From assembly GCA_028564705.1 (NCBI GenBank), contig JAPXFQ010001354.1, positions 1 through 64,000 of the forward strand: DNA of 64,000 nucleotides. The letters are read 5' to 3'. Source of the DNA: Apricaphanius iberus (taxonomy: Eukaryota > Chordata > Actinopteri > Cyprinodontiformes > Aphaniidae). The notes under the pieces were generated by a model that searched no databases, had not been told where the DNA came from, and saw nothing but the letters and a program-made list of their open reading frames with translations. Both the position numbers and the translations under genes were made by a program. Position 1 is the stretch's first letter, and each line of letters starts with the position of its first letter. Below, in pieces: positions 11,778 through 21,799 of this stretch.

Positions 11778-12653
11778 ATGGCTACAGCTTTCTCTCATAT
11801 CCCTCGTCCTCTCTCCTGCTCTCTTTGTCAGATGTTTACCTACTCCTCTATATTATTTAGCGAAGATGGTAGGTGTAATAAGTGCAGATTTTTGTAGCCT
11901 TGGAGGTGAGGGTTCCTGAGGGAGAGGCCCAGGCTCCGTGCTGTAGAACAGCCAGGCCCAGCAGTAGCTAGTGCGGAGCCAGTTAGGACAGGACTCCTTA
12001 GCCATCCTCCAACAGGTCCCGTGCAGCCGGGACCTCAGGCGAGCTGGGTGACGGTTCGTAGGAAGCTTAGCGCCAGACCCCAATGCGCAGCCAACCTCCA
12101 GCCCCTTTCTGTGAACAATAGGTTCGCCCCGCTCAGCGACGCACCCACTGAGCACGAGGGGCTGATTCTAGTAATTGGCAGCTCCATAGTTAGGAATGTG
12201 GCTCAAGAGACACGAAAGACCACTGTCAGATGCCTTCCAGGGGCCAGAGCTGCGGACATTAGGTCCCATCTGAAGCTTTTGGCCATGAACAAACAACGGT
12301 ATAGCATGATTATCCATGCTGGTGGCAAAGACACCCGGTTACGGCAATCGGAGGTCACTAAAATTAGCGTAGCTTCGGTGTGTAGGGCTGCCAAAAAGAT
12401 GTCTGACTGTCATTTTTTCTGGTCCCCTGTCTGATCGTACTAGCGATGACATGTACAGCCGTGTGCAGGCGTTTCACCTTTGGTTGTCAAGGTGGTGTCC
12501 AGAAAACGATGTGGGCTACATTGATAACTGGGGGACCTTCTGGGGAAAACATGGGCTGTTACGTAGAGATGGCATCCATCCCACCGGGGACGTCGCTGCC
12601 CTTCTTTCCAGGAACATTGATAGGGTTATCTCTAGTTCCCCAATGCCGTGACA
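11778..12653 (+). pseudogene. L2 ORF1: zinc motif plus SGNH-hydrolase-like domain
   Basis: I chose ATG 11778 because it opens a C-x2-C...C-x2-C zinc motif (CSLCQMF...CNKC) typical of the ORF1 N-terminus. After a stop, the frame from 12021 has NRFAPLSD, then VIGSSIVRNV (block I region of SGNH hydrolases; the usual Asp is Ser here) and IIHAGGKDTRL (Gly/Asn block). A frameshift near 12430 leads to DMYSRVQAFHLWLSRWCPEN and RRDGIHPT (Asp-x-x-His catalytic block). The esterase-like ORF1 is thought to bind membranes or RNA during retrotransposition. Stops and one frameshift make it a pseudogene. Confidence 0.75.
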
Positions 12654-12827
12654 ACCCAGAGTCCAGATCAGGCAACAGGGACTGCCACCAACCCACTACC
12701 CTATAGAGACAGTTTCTCGTCCACTACCCAAAACAAATGAATTAAAAGGTAATGCTACTAGAGCAAAGTATAAAAATCTCATAAAGATAAATACAACTCC
12801 GACTGAACAGAAAAATAAATCAATTAA

Positions 12828-14530
12828 ATGTGGTTTACTAAACATAGGATCTCTCCCCTCAAAAACACTCTTAGTGCATGACTTAATTTTTGAAAATAAT
12901 ATTGATTTCTTTTGTCTTGCAGAGACATGGTTGCAGGAAGAGGACCATGTCACAATAAATGAGTCAACTCCTCCTAGCTACTTAAACTTTAGTGTCCCAC
13001 GAAGTTCTGGTTGATGAGGTGGAGTAGCCACCATCTTTCATTCAAAAAAAATTATTACAGTTCCTTTGAGCATTTAATCTTTAGCCTTCCTCATAAACAT
13101 AACAAGGCAGTTGTAATGGCATTTAAGACTCTTAATAAAGATGAGAGAGATTCCTTTAAGCGTTTGGAGGTTTTAATAAAAGTTGAATTGATCATACAGG
13201 AGAACAGCACAGATCACAGTGAATGCTGAATGCTGCCCCTCTCCTAACTCCCACTCCTACCTCCTCCCTCCTAACTACCCCTACTACCCAACTACCTAAC
13301 AAGCTCATATGAAAATAAGTATTTATAAAGTTCAGCAACCTTGCCTCTATCACTTTGAAGACAAAACTATTAACCTCAGGGTGGGGATATCTCCGGATGA
13401 GGACATATGGCTCTTTAGCTGTGATAGGGTGACTTTTGACATATACAAAACAATGGCAATAGCTTGGGTTATATGTAACACAATAAGAGAAACTCTCAAA
13501 ACTAAGTTTGTAAGAAGAATCAATTTTCTCAAGCAGTGGTGTCTTCTCTAACCTCGAAGTCAACACCTGTTGTCTGGCTCCTCTGCTCTCAGTGTTAATA
13601 ATACTAAAAGATTAATCATAATAATACATTTTTCGAACACAGCAGTAAAGCCAAGGTAAAGGTCTTGTATCGTCCACCAGACCCTTATTCTCAATTTTTA
13701 GATCAGATATCAGATTTTCTATCTGACTTAGTTTCAAACACTGATAAAGTTATTATAGTTGGAGACTTCAATATTCATGTTGATGGTGTAAGTGATAGTC
13801 TAAATACAGCTTTTAACAGTATCTTAGACTCAATAGGCTTTGCTCAAAATGTGCAGGAAATAACCCACTCTTGTCACCACACTTTAGATCTTGTGCTGAC
13901 TTAAGGCATTGACTGTGAAGAAATAACAGTCTTTCCACATAAGCCTATCCTGTCTGATCATTTTCTGATCACTTTTAAACTCACTCTAACTGACCATTTC
14001 AAACCTGAAAGAAAACTTTTATAAAATTTATAATTTTATAAATTATACCAGAACGCTATTAGACAATGCTGTAGCAAGTTTTAAAGAAGCTCTTCCAACT
14101 TTTGTTTCCTCAGTACATAAAAGTACAATAGAAAATAGTGATTTAACTCCTGACCCCTCATAACTTGACATTTTAGTTCTTAGCGTTCATTCCTCCCTGC
14201 GTCTGGTAATAGACAAAGTTGCCCCCTTGAAAAGGAAGGTGGCTAGCCATACAAGATTAGCTCCCTGGTTTAATTTAGAGCTATGTACCCTAAAGCAGAA
14301 TGTTGGAAAACTAGGGAGAAAATGGCGCTCCTCGCATTTACAGGATTCTTATTTTGTGTGGAAAAATAGTCTATTGCTATATAAAAAGAGCCTTCGAACA
14401 GCCAGAACAGCATATTTTTCATCTTTAATCAAGGAAGATAAAAACAATCCTATGTTTCTTTTTAATTCAGTTGCCAAACTCACACACGATCATAGCTCTG
14501 TCGAGCCAACCATTCCCCCTAGCTATTAGT
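12828..14530 (+). pseudogene. L2 ORF2 AP-endonuclease region
   Basis: Blocks seen in order: [19 protein letters not shown] (12828), [12 protein letters not shown] (the catalytic Glu block), then a break. After an unrelated insert come YRPPDPYSQFLDQISDFLSD (13668), VIIVGDFNIHVD, HTLDLVLT and LSDHFLITF (the terminal Asp-His). The spacer region follows (14227-14529, APWFNLEL). These are all hallmarks of APE-type endonucleases of L2/CR1 LINEs. Multiple stop codons show it is inactive. Confidence 0.8.
13100..13640. other. Unidentified insertion inside the L2 endonuclease
   Basis: About 0.5 kb splits the L2 endonuclease between the GGVATIFHS and YRPPDPY blocks. It includes a CT-rich stretch (13235-13295, repeats of CTCCTAACTACC type) and an 80-codon frame (13309-13551) that I do not recognise. 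Boundaries are estimated from where the L2 protein similarity stops and resumes. Confidence 0.45.
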
Positions 14531-14716
14531 ATTGATGACTTCATGCAATTTTTTTATAAATAAAAAATAAGATAAATGGGAACCTTCCCAATATGCTGGC
14601 TTCTTCCTAATCTAGTTAGGCAGCATCAAAAATGGTTGAACCTAATATATGCTTGAACTGCTTTAATTCAGCCAAACTTTCAGATCTAATCAAATTATTG
14701 GCTTCATCACGGTGAT

Positions 14717-15607
14717 GGGAAAAAAAAGCTCAACTGTGTTCTGGGTCCGTATACGGACTCACAACACAGGTAATAGAAAAAAAAAACACACCAAAAACAT
14801 AGAGAAGCACATATTTCAACGTTCACAATGATGAGATGAAGGACGGTTTAGGCGGGTTCAGGAGCCCCTGATCAGAAATCTGCATGCAGCGCTCAGCTCT
14901 AAGCGCGCAGTCAGACCTGCCACCTTGGGCGGGGAGGAGAGCTTGGGACACAGCAAGACATTGTGTGTGTGTATGTCTGTGTCTGATCCATGTGAGTGTG
15001 TGTGTCAGTTATTGCACGTGTGCGGGTTGGAGGATACTCTGTTTTTCTTCACAGGCATTGATAACGTACCAAGTCGAAGGTCTACATGAAGCCAAAACAA
15101 TAATTATTCGGATAGCAGGGAGAGACAAAATTTTTTCCACTCTATCCTTTGTCTGTCAGTGGTTTCTTTTATAGTCTAATTCAACCAAATTAAAGTTCAG
15201 ATTACTCCATTCATTTCCATTTGCACCAATCCGCACTGACAGTTTCTCCAGGTCCGATGATAATTCGCGAGTGAGTCCCAAAGCGCCAGCTAGATCGCCT
15301 CTTGCAGCGTCTAGCCTGTGCTCGAGCTCACCAAGCGTGAGGTTCTGAGTTCCATCAGCACAAATCCGTGCTTCAGACTGCTCCTTCAGGCTTCCAATTG
15401 CTTCCAGAACTGTCTCCAATTTCGGTATTTGTTGCTCCATTTTGTGGCAGATCCAGTACATGCCTGTTCCAATCAGCAGGAACCCGATCCACATAAATCC
15501 AAGTAGCCAGATATCTTCCATACAACCCGGATGCCCTTTTCCGGTGCTTCGTAGAGTTGAGTAGATTTTATCAATAGCATTCAAAGACCAGCTGAACTTT
15601 TCCAATG
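14717..15607 (-). mobile_element. Unclassified insertion in L2, related to sequence near 58.95 kb
   Basis: This sequence lies between the L2 endonuclease spacer and the L2 RT. Near its left edge is GCTCAACTGTGTT followed by the palindrome TCCGTATACGGA, then AAGCACATAT and ACAATGA. The same ordered words recur at 58953-59030, so the segment is repetitive. It carries a 149-codon minus-strand frame (see 15156-15605). No RT or transposase is visible, and L2 sequence has been lost at the insertion point. Confidence 0.5.
15156..15605 (-). CDS. 149-aa predicted single-pass membrane protein, function unknown
   Basis: An intact ATG-to-stop frame on the minus strand. Residues about 33-53 form one strongly hydrophobic segment (LLGFMWIGFLLIGTGMYWI) flanked by short polar stretches. 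From about 56 onward the sequence is rich in Leu/Glu/Lys/Arg in heptad-like spacing (LETVLEAIGSLKEQ, LGELEHRLDAARGDLAGAL, LSSDLEKLSVRIGANG), consistent with a coiled coil. There is no obvious signal peptide. It sits alone inside an insertion into a LINE, so it is more likely an element accessory protein or a captured fragment than a host gene. I do not recognise the family. Confidence 0.5.
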   Translation of the reverse strand: MEKFSWSLNAIDKIYSTLRSTGKGHPGCMEDIWLLGFMWIGFLLIGTGMYWICHKMEQQIPKLETVLEAIGSLKEQSEARICADGTQNLTLGELEHRLDAARGDLAGALGLTRELSSDLEKLSVRIGANGNEWSNLNFNLVELDYKRNH

Positions 15608-15629
15608 AATCTATCCTTAATCAACGGAT

Positions 15630-15968
15630 ATGATTAAATTAATTAAACCTCTACTTAAGAAACCATCTCTTGATCAAAATGACTTAATTAATTATAGACC
15701 GATATCTAATCTTCCCTTCTTATCTAAAATTCTTGAGAAAACAGTTGCACATCAGATGTGTGAGCATTTAAACAATAATGAGCTGTTTGAGAAGTTTCAG
15801 TCAGGCTTTAGAGCTCATCACAGCACTGAAACAGCTCTGGTGAAGGTTACTAATGATATTCTGATAGCCTCAGACAATGGACTGGTGACCATTCTGGTCC
15901 TGTTAGATCTCAGTGCTGCCTTTGACAATGTCGATCACAATATTCTCATAGAAAGGCTTCAAAGTGTC
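15630..15968 (+). pseudogene. L2 reverse transcriptase, N-terminal part (sense)
   Basis: The blocks [47 protein letters not shown] and [16 protein letters not shown] are in one open frame. These are RT motifs 0-3 (fingers and first catalytic Asp) of L2 LINEs. The sequence then switches to an inverted L2 copy at about 15969, before the YADD box. Confidence 0.85.
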
Positions 15969-16890
15969 GTTCATTCCATGTCTAATTATTTTACCAATTT
16001 GAAGCATATATATATAGTAAAGATAATCGGTCCAAGCAAAGAACTGTGGTACTCCACAGGTAACCCTTGAGTGTGAAGAAGGTTTATCATTGATATGAAC
16101 AAACTGGAATCTGTCAGACAGATATGATTTTAACCAGCCTAGTGCTGTTCTCTTGATCCCTACAACATGTTCAAGTCTTATGATAGACTGTGTCAAAAGC
16201 AGCACAGAGATCTAACAAGACCAGAACAGTCCATCCATCCATCCGCTTCCGCTTATCCGGGTTCGGGTCGCGGGGGCAGTAGCCTAAGCAAAGAAACCCA
16301 GACTTCCCTCTCCCCAGCCACTTGGGCCAGCTCCTCGGGAGGAATCCCGAGGCGTTCCCAGGCCAGCTGGGAGACATAATCCCTCCAGCGAGTCTTGGGT
16401 CTTCCCGAGTCAGAACACCTCACCAGGGAGGCGTCCAGGAGGCATCCTGACCAGATGCCCGAGCCACCTCAACTGGCTCCTTTCGATGTGGAGGAGCAGC
16501 AGCTCTACTCTGAGCCCCCTCCGGACGACCCAGCTTCTCACCCTATCTCTAAGGGAGAGCCCAGCCACCCTACGAAGGAAACTAATTTCAGCAGCCTGTA
16601 TCTGTGATCTCGTTCTTTCGGTCACCAACCAGAACAGTCACAAATCCATTATCCAAGGCCATTAAAATATCATTAGTAACTTTTACCAGTGCTGTTTCAG
16701 TGCTATGATGACCTCTAAAGCCTGAGTGAAATTCCTCAAACAGGTTGTTGCTGCTTAGATGCTCACATACTTGATTAGCAACTATTTTCTCAAAAATTTT
16801 GGATAAGAAAGCAAGGTTACATATAGGTCTGTAATTCGCTAAATGATCTTGATCCAGGGAGGGTTTCTTAAGTAAAGGTAGTAACTTTTT
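15969..16890 (-). pseudogene. L2 reverse transcriptase fragment in opposite orientation
   Basis: Read on the minus strand from 16890 down: [34 protein letters not shown], a break for a LINE fragment (16231-16627), then LVLLDLCAAFDTV and RTALGWLKSYLSDRFQFVHI...VTCGVPQ. The last block ends against the sense L2 fragment. Together with 15630-15968 this makes an inverted arrangement of homologous L2 RT segments. Confidence 0.8.
16231..16627 (-). mobile_element. 5'-truncated LINE with CCATCC (GGAT) tail and 12-bp target duplication
   Basis: A minus-strand LINE 3' end. The frame 16628-16410 ([41 protein letters not shown]) is the C-terminal end of a common fish LINE ORF2. It ends in a GGATGGATGGAT tail on its own strand. 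ACCAGAACAGTC flanks it on both sides (16220-16231 and 16628-16639), a clean target-site duplication inside the antisense L2. Severe 5' truncation is normal for LINEs. Confidence 0.85.
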
Positions 16891-16895
16891 TTGAG

Positions 16896-17363
16896 ATGGA
16901 GCGTGCTCTGGCCAAAACTGGAATGACTAGTCCAGGAAAAGATCAAATACGTTATATAATGTTAAAACATTTAGGGAAACAGATGAAACTCAAATTATTA
17001 GAAATATATAATAAAATATGGAAAAAGGAAAAATTACCAGATAATTGGAAAGAAGCAATTGTACTTGTAATTGTACCAATAGTGAAACCAGGGAAATATC
17101 TAAGTTGTCCTGAAAATCATAGACCAACTGCGCTCACATCACTTATGGGGAAAATAATGGAAAGGATGTTTAAAGAAAAACTTACATATTACTTTGAAAG
17201 TAAAAAACTGATATCACAATATCAAAGTGGGGTTAGGAAAGGAAGAAGTACAATGGATCCTGTTGTATATCTTGAAACTGAATTTGGAAAAGCACAAGTT
17301 AATAAAGAAAGTTTAGTAGCAGTATTTTTTGATGTGGAAAAAGCATATGATATGATGAGATAG
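16896..17363 (+). pseudogene. I-clade LINE reverse transcriptase, N-terminal part
   Basis: An open frame with [68 protein letters not shown] and AVFFDVEKAYDMM. These are RT blocks 0-3 of an I-clade element, including the first catalytic Asp (FFDVEKAYD). The frame ends in a stop where SINE tail sequence begins. The YADD box and thumb are missing. Confidence 0.8.
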
Positions 17364-17682
17364 GCACCAGCCCCCCCGCGACCCATTAAGGATTAAGCGG
17401 TTAAGAAAATGGATGGATGGATGGATGGATGGTTTGGAGGGCTGCACGGTGGAGCAGTGGTTAGCACTGTTGCCTTACAGCAAGAAGGTTGTGGGTTTGT
17501 ATCAGGGTCTTTCTGCATGGAGTTTGCATGTTCTCCCCGTGCATGCGTGGGTTCCCTCCAGGTACACCGGCTTCCTCCCACAGTCCAACATGACTGTCAG
17601 GTTAATTGATCTCTCCAAATTGTCCTTAGGTGTGAGTGGTTGTTTGTCCTGTCTGTCTCTATGCGGCCATGCTACGATGGTA
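17364..17682 (+). mobile_element. tRNA-derived SINE sequences with GGAT tail
   Basis: Two SINE pieces in tandem. Positions 17364-17432 are a SINE 3' end (CCCCCCGCGACCC, GGATTAAGCGG, then GGATGGATGG). Positions 17438-17682 are a SINE head: GGTGGAGCAGTGGTTAGCAC resembles a tRNA A box, followed by a degenerate B box and the body words TGGAGTTTGCATGTTC and GGCTTCCTCCCACAGTCC. The same family is present at 45607-45952. The 3' end resembles the tail of the LINE at 16231-16627. Confidence 0.8.
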
Positions 17683-17684
17683 GC

Positions 17685-18545
17685 ATTACAAGTGGAAATG
17701 GGAGAAATGCCAATACAACTTAAGTTTAAACAACTGTTAAAAGGGTACTTAATCCATGCTGGGAAACTGAAAACATAAATAACGGAAATGGTCTTTGGAA
17801 ATATCAAACATGGGCTAGAGAAATAAAAATTCATAAAAAGGAGCAAGTTAAGACATTTTTGTATACTGCCAATCCAATTTGGATACTTCCAGAAGTGTAT
17901 ATAGACTTTAGTATTCACGAGAAAATGTTAAAATGTAGAGGAAAGGATAACTGGGATAAAATTACTGAAGATAGATTAAGAACTGTTCATAACTAATTTC
18001 TTCAAATTTATACAGATGGGTCAAAAGATACAGAAAAGGAAAAAAAAATGTTTCTTTCGTTATACCACGGTTAGGAATTTTTACTAGGGAAAGAACACCA
18101 GATCATGTATCGGTATATACAGTGGAAATGTTGGCACTCTATTTCAGTTTACAGTGGATAGAGCAAAATAGAAATAAAAAAGGAGTAATATGTTCAGATT
18201 CGTTTTCAGCATTAATGTCAGTAAAATCAATGTCTACAAACTGCAGATGAGATATTATATGAAATATATGAAACTTTATTCAGGTTGGAAAAATAAAAAA
18301 TAGATTTAAGATTTGTTTGGGTTCCAGCACACAGAGGGGTGGAGGGAAATGAGTTGGCAAATTATTATGCGAAGAAGTCATTAAAGCAGAGGTCAATCAT
18401 AGATATACTGTTTAGTACAACTGAAATTAAAGCTATAATTAAAGCACAGGTCATGGAGGAATGGCAACATCAGTGTACGGAGGGAAAGAAGGGGAGGCAT
18501 CTTTTTCCAATTCAGGGAAAAGTAGGGAGCTGGAATAATATAAAA
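17685..18545 (+). pseudogene. I-clade LINE RNase H domain and C-terminal region
   Basis: After VEMGEMPIQLKFKQLLKGYL (the segment before RNase H) come the RNase H signatures: QIYTDGSKD (18004 on), VEMLALYFSLQWI, SDSFSALMSV and VWVPAHRGVEGNELANYYAKK. The last motif usually reads GNExAD; here Asn replaces the final catalytic Asp, and several stop codons break the frame. RNase H removes the RNA template in I-clade elements. This one is inactive. Confidence 0.75.
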
Positions 18546-18978
18546 TGAATAGTGAGGATCAAAAAAATAATATCACGTTTGAGATTGGGACATGCCGGTC
18601 TCAATAGCACCCTACATGTATTTTGGAAACATCCCTCAGGTCTTTGTGGTTGTGGAATAGATAAAGAAACAGTGGAACATGTAATCTGTTATTGTGCAAA
18701 ACATTCATAGAGTAAGAAAAATCTTAGAAAAAGATTAAAGAACTGTGGAGATGGAATGTTAAGTGTAAAGAATTTATTAAATGGAAAAGAAAGAAAGGTC
18801 AAATTTGTCTTAGAATTTTTAAGACAAAGTGGATTATTGAAGAGAATGTATTAGTTTTTTTGTTTGTTTTGTTTTTTACTCCCATATTCTGACCCACACT
18901 CCAGCACAGTAGGTGGCGAACATGCACTTACATGTTAGAAGCCACCCACCATTAAACAGCAAAAAGAAGAAGGGGAAG

Positions 18979-19466
18979 ATGCGGCTGGTTCCTTCTGAGC
19001 AGCTTGCCCTCATGTGGGTTGTTTGGTGTAGCTTTTTTGCTGTAACTTAGGGGTTCTTTGAAAGCTTGTTTGCCAATTTTGGTTAACCTTTGTTAAAGCT
19101 AACATCTTGCTATTTAGAATTTGTATTTTGGTTTCTTAGTTTAGCCTTTTGGTTTGTACATTTTTTCTTTAGACTCAGGTCTGTATGTATCCAAAGTTGT
19201 TTCTTAAATTGGCTGAAACTAGTCTTCCTTTAGAGCTTAAGGTTACTGCTTTGAGTACCTGTATTTAATTTGGTAATTTTTGTTCTTTTGTTTAATTTAG
19301 TTTAGTTTAGTTTGCCTAAAACATTGAGTTTTAGGTCCCTTATCTTTGTTAATCTTTACTTTATTTTTGTCAACCTTACAATAAACCACTGGACACTTTT
19401 AACCTTTAACATCTTGATTTTTATTAATGTTACTTCCTTTTCCCCTGGACGACCTGGGTTGTAACA
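18979..19466 (+). repeat. Candidate 5' LTR of a retroviral-type LTR retrotransposon
   Basis: The segment begins TGCGGC and ends TAACA directly upstream of a primer-binding site, with a polyadenylation signal AATAAA at 19380-19385. No second copy is present in the window, so the start is inferred from the end of the I-clade tail. Length is about 490 bp. Confidence 0.5.
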
Positions 19467-19471
19467 TTAAA

Positions 19472-19489
19472 TGTGGGCTCGTCCGGGAT
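19472..19489 (+). other. Primer-binding site, tRNA-Pro type
   Basis: TGTGGGCTCGTCCGGGAT matches, with one substitution, the 18-nt tRNA-Pro primer-binding site known from gammaretroviruses and some fish Gypsy elements. It lies 5 bp after the LTR end. Confidence 0.8.
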
Positions 19490-19578
19490 ATAATTGATCC
19501 TGTAACTTTAGGTTTAGTGGAGATAGTTTGATTTTATTGTTTAAGGGTGCCTCTGTAGAGTCTGTGTTGTTTGTTCAA

Positions 19579-19905
19579 TATGGCAGAGTTAAGTGTTGAC
19601 CAGTTTTTGAAATGCCCTAATCTAGAGCAGCTGCAGAGCTGCCGAAAAGCTGAGTTGGCCCTAATTGCTAGTCATCTCTCTATTTCTTATCCTAAACAAC
19701 TGATTAAAAGGGAATTAAAGGACTTGATTGTGGCTAAGCAAGTTGAGTTGAAGCTTGTATCTGGGCCTTCGGACACTCATGTTGCTTCATCTGTTCCTTC
19801 GACTGTTGCTATGTCTCCTACAGATTTACCATCTGCTGGCCCTGACGATGAGGCTGTAAGAAAATCAACGGACCGAAAACCGGAGGTGGGTGCTGAGGTA
19901 GGCTC
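19579..19905 (+). pseudogene. LTR retrotransposon gag, N-terminal fragment
   Basis: The first ATG after the primer-binding site opens a frame beginning MAELSVDQFLKCP, with helical charged segments (KAELALIASHLSI, IKRELKDLIVAKQVELKL) followed by a Ser/Thr/Pro-rich linker. This fits a Gypsy-type gag N-terminus. Similarity ends near 19905 and the rest of gag, pol and the 3' LTR are absent, so this is a truncated element. It sits immediately downstream of the I-clade tail. Confidence 0.6.
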
Positions 19906-20460
19906 TTTTTTCACAAATCGCACACTGTTAATCACTTTGTATTGCACTATACTACTTATACAATACAGTGGGTTTAAGCTTAATGTTATGCAATATAACA
20001 AAATTACCACTAGATGGCACCCCAAGACAATAAATGATTTTCCATCCTGTATATCTGAAAACGCACCTCTACACACTAGCCACTCAGGCAAAAACCACAA
20101 AGAGAACAAATAGTTGTATTCACCCACAACTATAATTCTAAACATTAAATATGTAATGAAACATGGGCCAAACTAAGGCGGCATGTAGTTGCCCAAAAGC
20201 TGCATCATAGCAATAGCTATGGGACTAGCTTCTCACTAAGCAGATAACACAGATAAAGTTAAAGAAACATCACTCTTCTTTTTACAATACTTACGTGGTA
20301 ATCACGCACACAGTATTAATGCAGGTAAATATGTTACACCTCCGACACACTTCTCAGCTGTGCAACCCACACTGAACATATTCCCAACCGTAAGTACAAT
20401 ACTGAGGTACAGTAAAACAATGGACTTTTAAATAAAAGTATAAACCTAATAAAAACGAAA
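19906..20460. other. No recognisable gene; possible intron-like sequence of the minus-strand module
   Basis: AT-rich sequence downstream, on the minus strand, of the repeated ATG/splice-donor module at 20474-20650. I see no domain or terminal repeat. ACCACTAGATGGC at 20009-20021 is a common fish repeat word. Confidence 0.35.
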
Positions 20461-20473
20461 TGAAACACATCTA

Positions 20474-20650
20474 ACTTACCATTTTTGCCGTGGGAGAAGC
20501 CCTCTAAAGAACTACCAAGGATTTCTCCTGCCTGGAGAGAGCCAACCGGCGGCAGCCATGTTGCTTCAGTTGTGCCTGAGTCGCCTGTGGACGTTTTTTG
20601 TAGGGGTGGCGGTGGCTGCAGTTGGGCATTATTGACCAGGTGCAGTAACC
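20474..20650 (-). repeat. Exon-like module, copy 1 (homologous to 42384-42547)
   Basis: Read on the minus strand: CTGCAGCC, CCCTACAAAA, CAGGCGACTCA, CAACTGAAG, then ATG (20559) with a 16-codon frame MAAAGWLSPGRRNPW. A GTAAGT donor-like site follows at 20479-20474. The plus-strand segment near 42.4 kb has the same words in the same order with MAAASCLSPGRRNHS. It is a dispersed repeat with first-exon features, origin unknown. Confidence 0.6.
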
Positions 20651-20729
20651 TTTAGTCACAGGCTAACACAGAGCAAAAAACGAACGCACCCTAAAGCGGG
20701 CTGCTACTATATTAGGAGATATATCATTC

Positions 20730-21740
20730 TATTGGCTGGTACGGTTGCTAGGCGACAAAACTTCTCGATTCTCGAGCCAGCACACATAATCCACAAGCAG
20801 ATAAGCGAGGTTCATGAGCGCAGTTTTGATTTGCGCACAGATACAGTTTGCAAGTGAGGTGAAAATTTGTAAGAAAAATATAATTTGAGAGAGAACAGAG
20901 AAAATCTGAAAAAGAGCAGAAGTTTTGAGTGCAAGTATTACAGGTTTTGAGAAGAGAAAATATTTGAAAGAGAGCATAAGTTTTGTGCACAAACAGTAAA
21001 GGTTTTGGGAGAGAAAAGAGAATAATCCTCCCCCAAATTGTGATTGTATTATTTTGGGAAATGCCAGAAAATTTCCCCCATACATAATCAGCTTGCACAA
21101 TATCAGCTGCGACACACAGTGGATGCCAAGCAACTGGAACACACAGAGCCCATGACATACTCGCACCCTTTAGTGATAAGCCCGCCAGAGACATATCAAC
21201 CGACCCAAAAAGGTCTGACGACCTTCGACAGAAACACAGTTTCAGCAACTCTGTGTAGAAACTCATCAGCTGACATATGAGCTCAAACAGCTGAGTTACT
21301 ACTTTACCCCCCAAAAATTCCACTTACAGAAGCAACTCCAGCGACTCTAGCCGAACATGCTGATTCAACTCTGTGCAGAAACTTACCAGCTGATGCGTAC
21401 ACACCTTCATCCTCATCATTGTCATCACCGATCATCTCGCCATTTAAGTCTTTCCCATGAGCCCTTCAAACCCAAATAAACAGGGGGGTTATTTTGACCC
21501 TGAAAGTTGAACCACACCCACCTACTAATTATAAATAATGTGGCTCTCCACTACACCTAACCATGTCTGATATCTGATGTCGACCGGACACCATTATCAG
21601 ATTACATCATTCCTACCAAAATTTGTCCAGTCACTCTCGTTCACTTTATAAAGAGTAAAAGACCAGTTATTAAAAGCAACAGATCCTTACACACTAAAAG
21701 TACATATAACCGAACTGTACAGAATCTGAGCATAATAATG
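20730..21740. other. Unrecognised region with a two-unit tandem repeat
   Basis: Positions 20893-20952 and 20953-21011 are imperfect tandem units of about 60 bp sharing AGAGAAAAT, GAAAGAGAGCA/GAAAAAGAGCA and AAGTTTTG. A 191-codon minus-strand frame (21323-20748) overlaps it and has no recognisable domain. The two-unit repeat suggests the 5' region of an element, but I cannot name it. Confidence 0.4.
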
Positions 21741-21799
21741 TGCAAAAATAATCTCAATCACTGAAAGAAATATTAAAGCAGCTGCACTAAATTTTAGCT

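Larger units (their letters stand above)
11778..15968 (+). mobile_element. L2-clade LINE copy A, with two insertions
   Basis: Order: ORF1 with an SGNH-esterase-like domain (11778-12650), endonuclease (about 12828-14530), then RT start (15630-15968). Foreign sequence interrupts the endonuclease (about 13100-13640) and separates endonuclease from RT (14717-15607). L2/CR1-type elements encode an ORF1 esterase and an ORF2 with AP endonuclease plus RT. This copy is decayed and its RT is cut off after the DLSAAFD block. Confidence 0.8.
16896..18975 (+). mobile_element. I-clade LINE (RT and RNase H), interrupted by SINE sequence
   Basis: This starts abruptly in the RT fingers, contains a SINE/tail insert in place of the RT core, continues through the RNase H region, and ends with a short GAAGAAG-like tail (about 18962-18972) typical of fish I/Nimb-type elements. 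The segment AGTAGGTGGCG (18909-18919) near the 3' end is a familiar part of these tails. Confidence 0.75.

Noticed and set aside
15156..15605. Endogenous retroviral envelope for the membrane ORF
   Set aside because: Too short; the transmembrane segment is near the N-terminus, and no signal peptide, cleavage site or CKS-17-like motif is visible.
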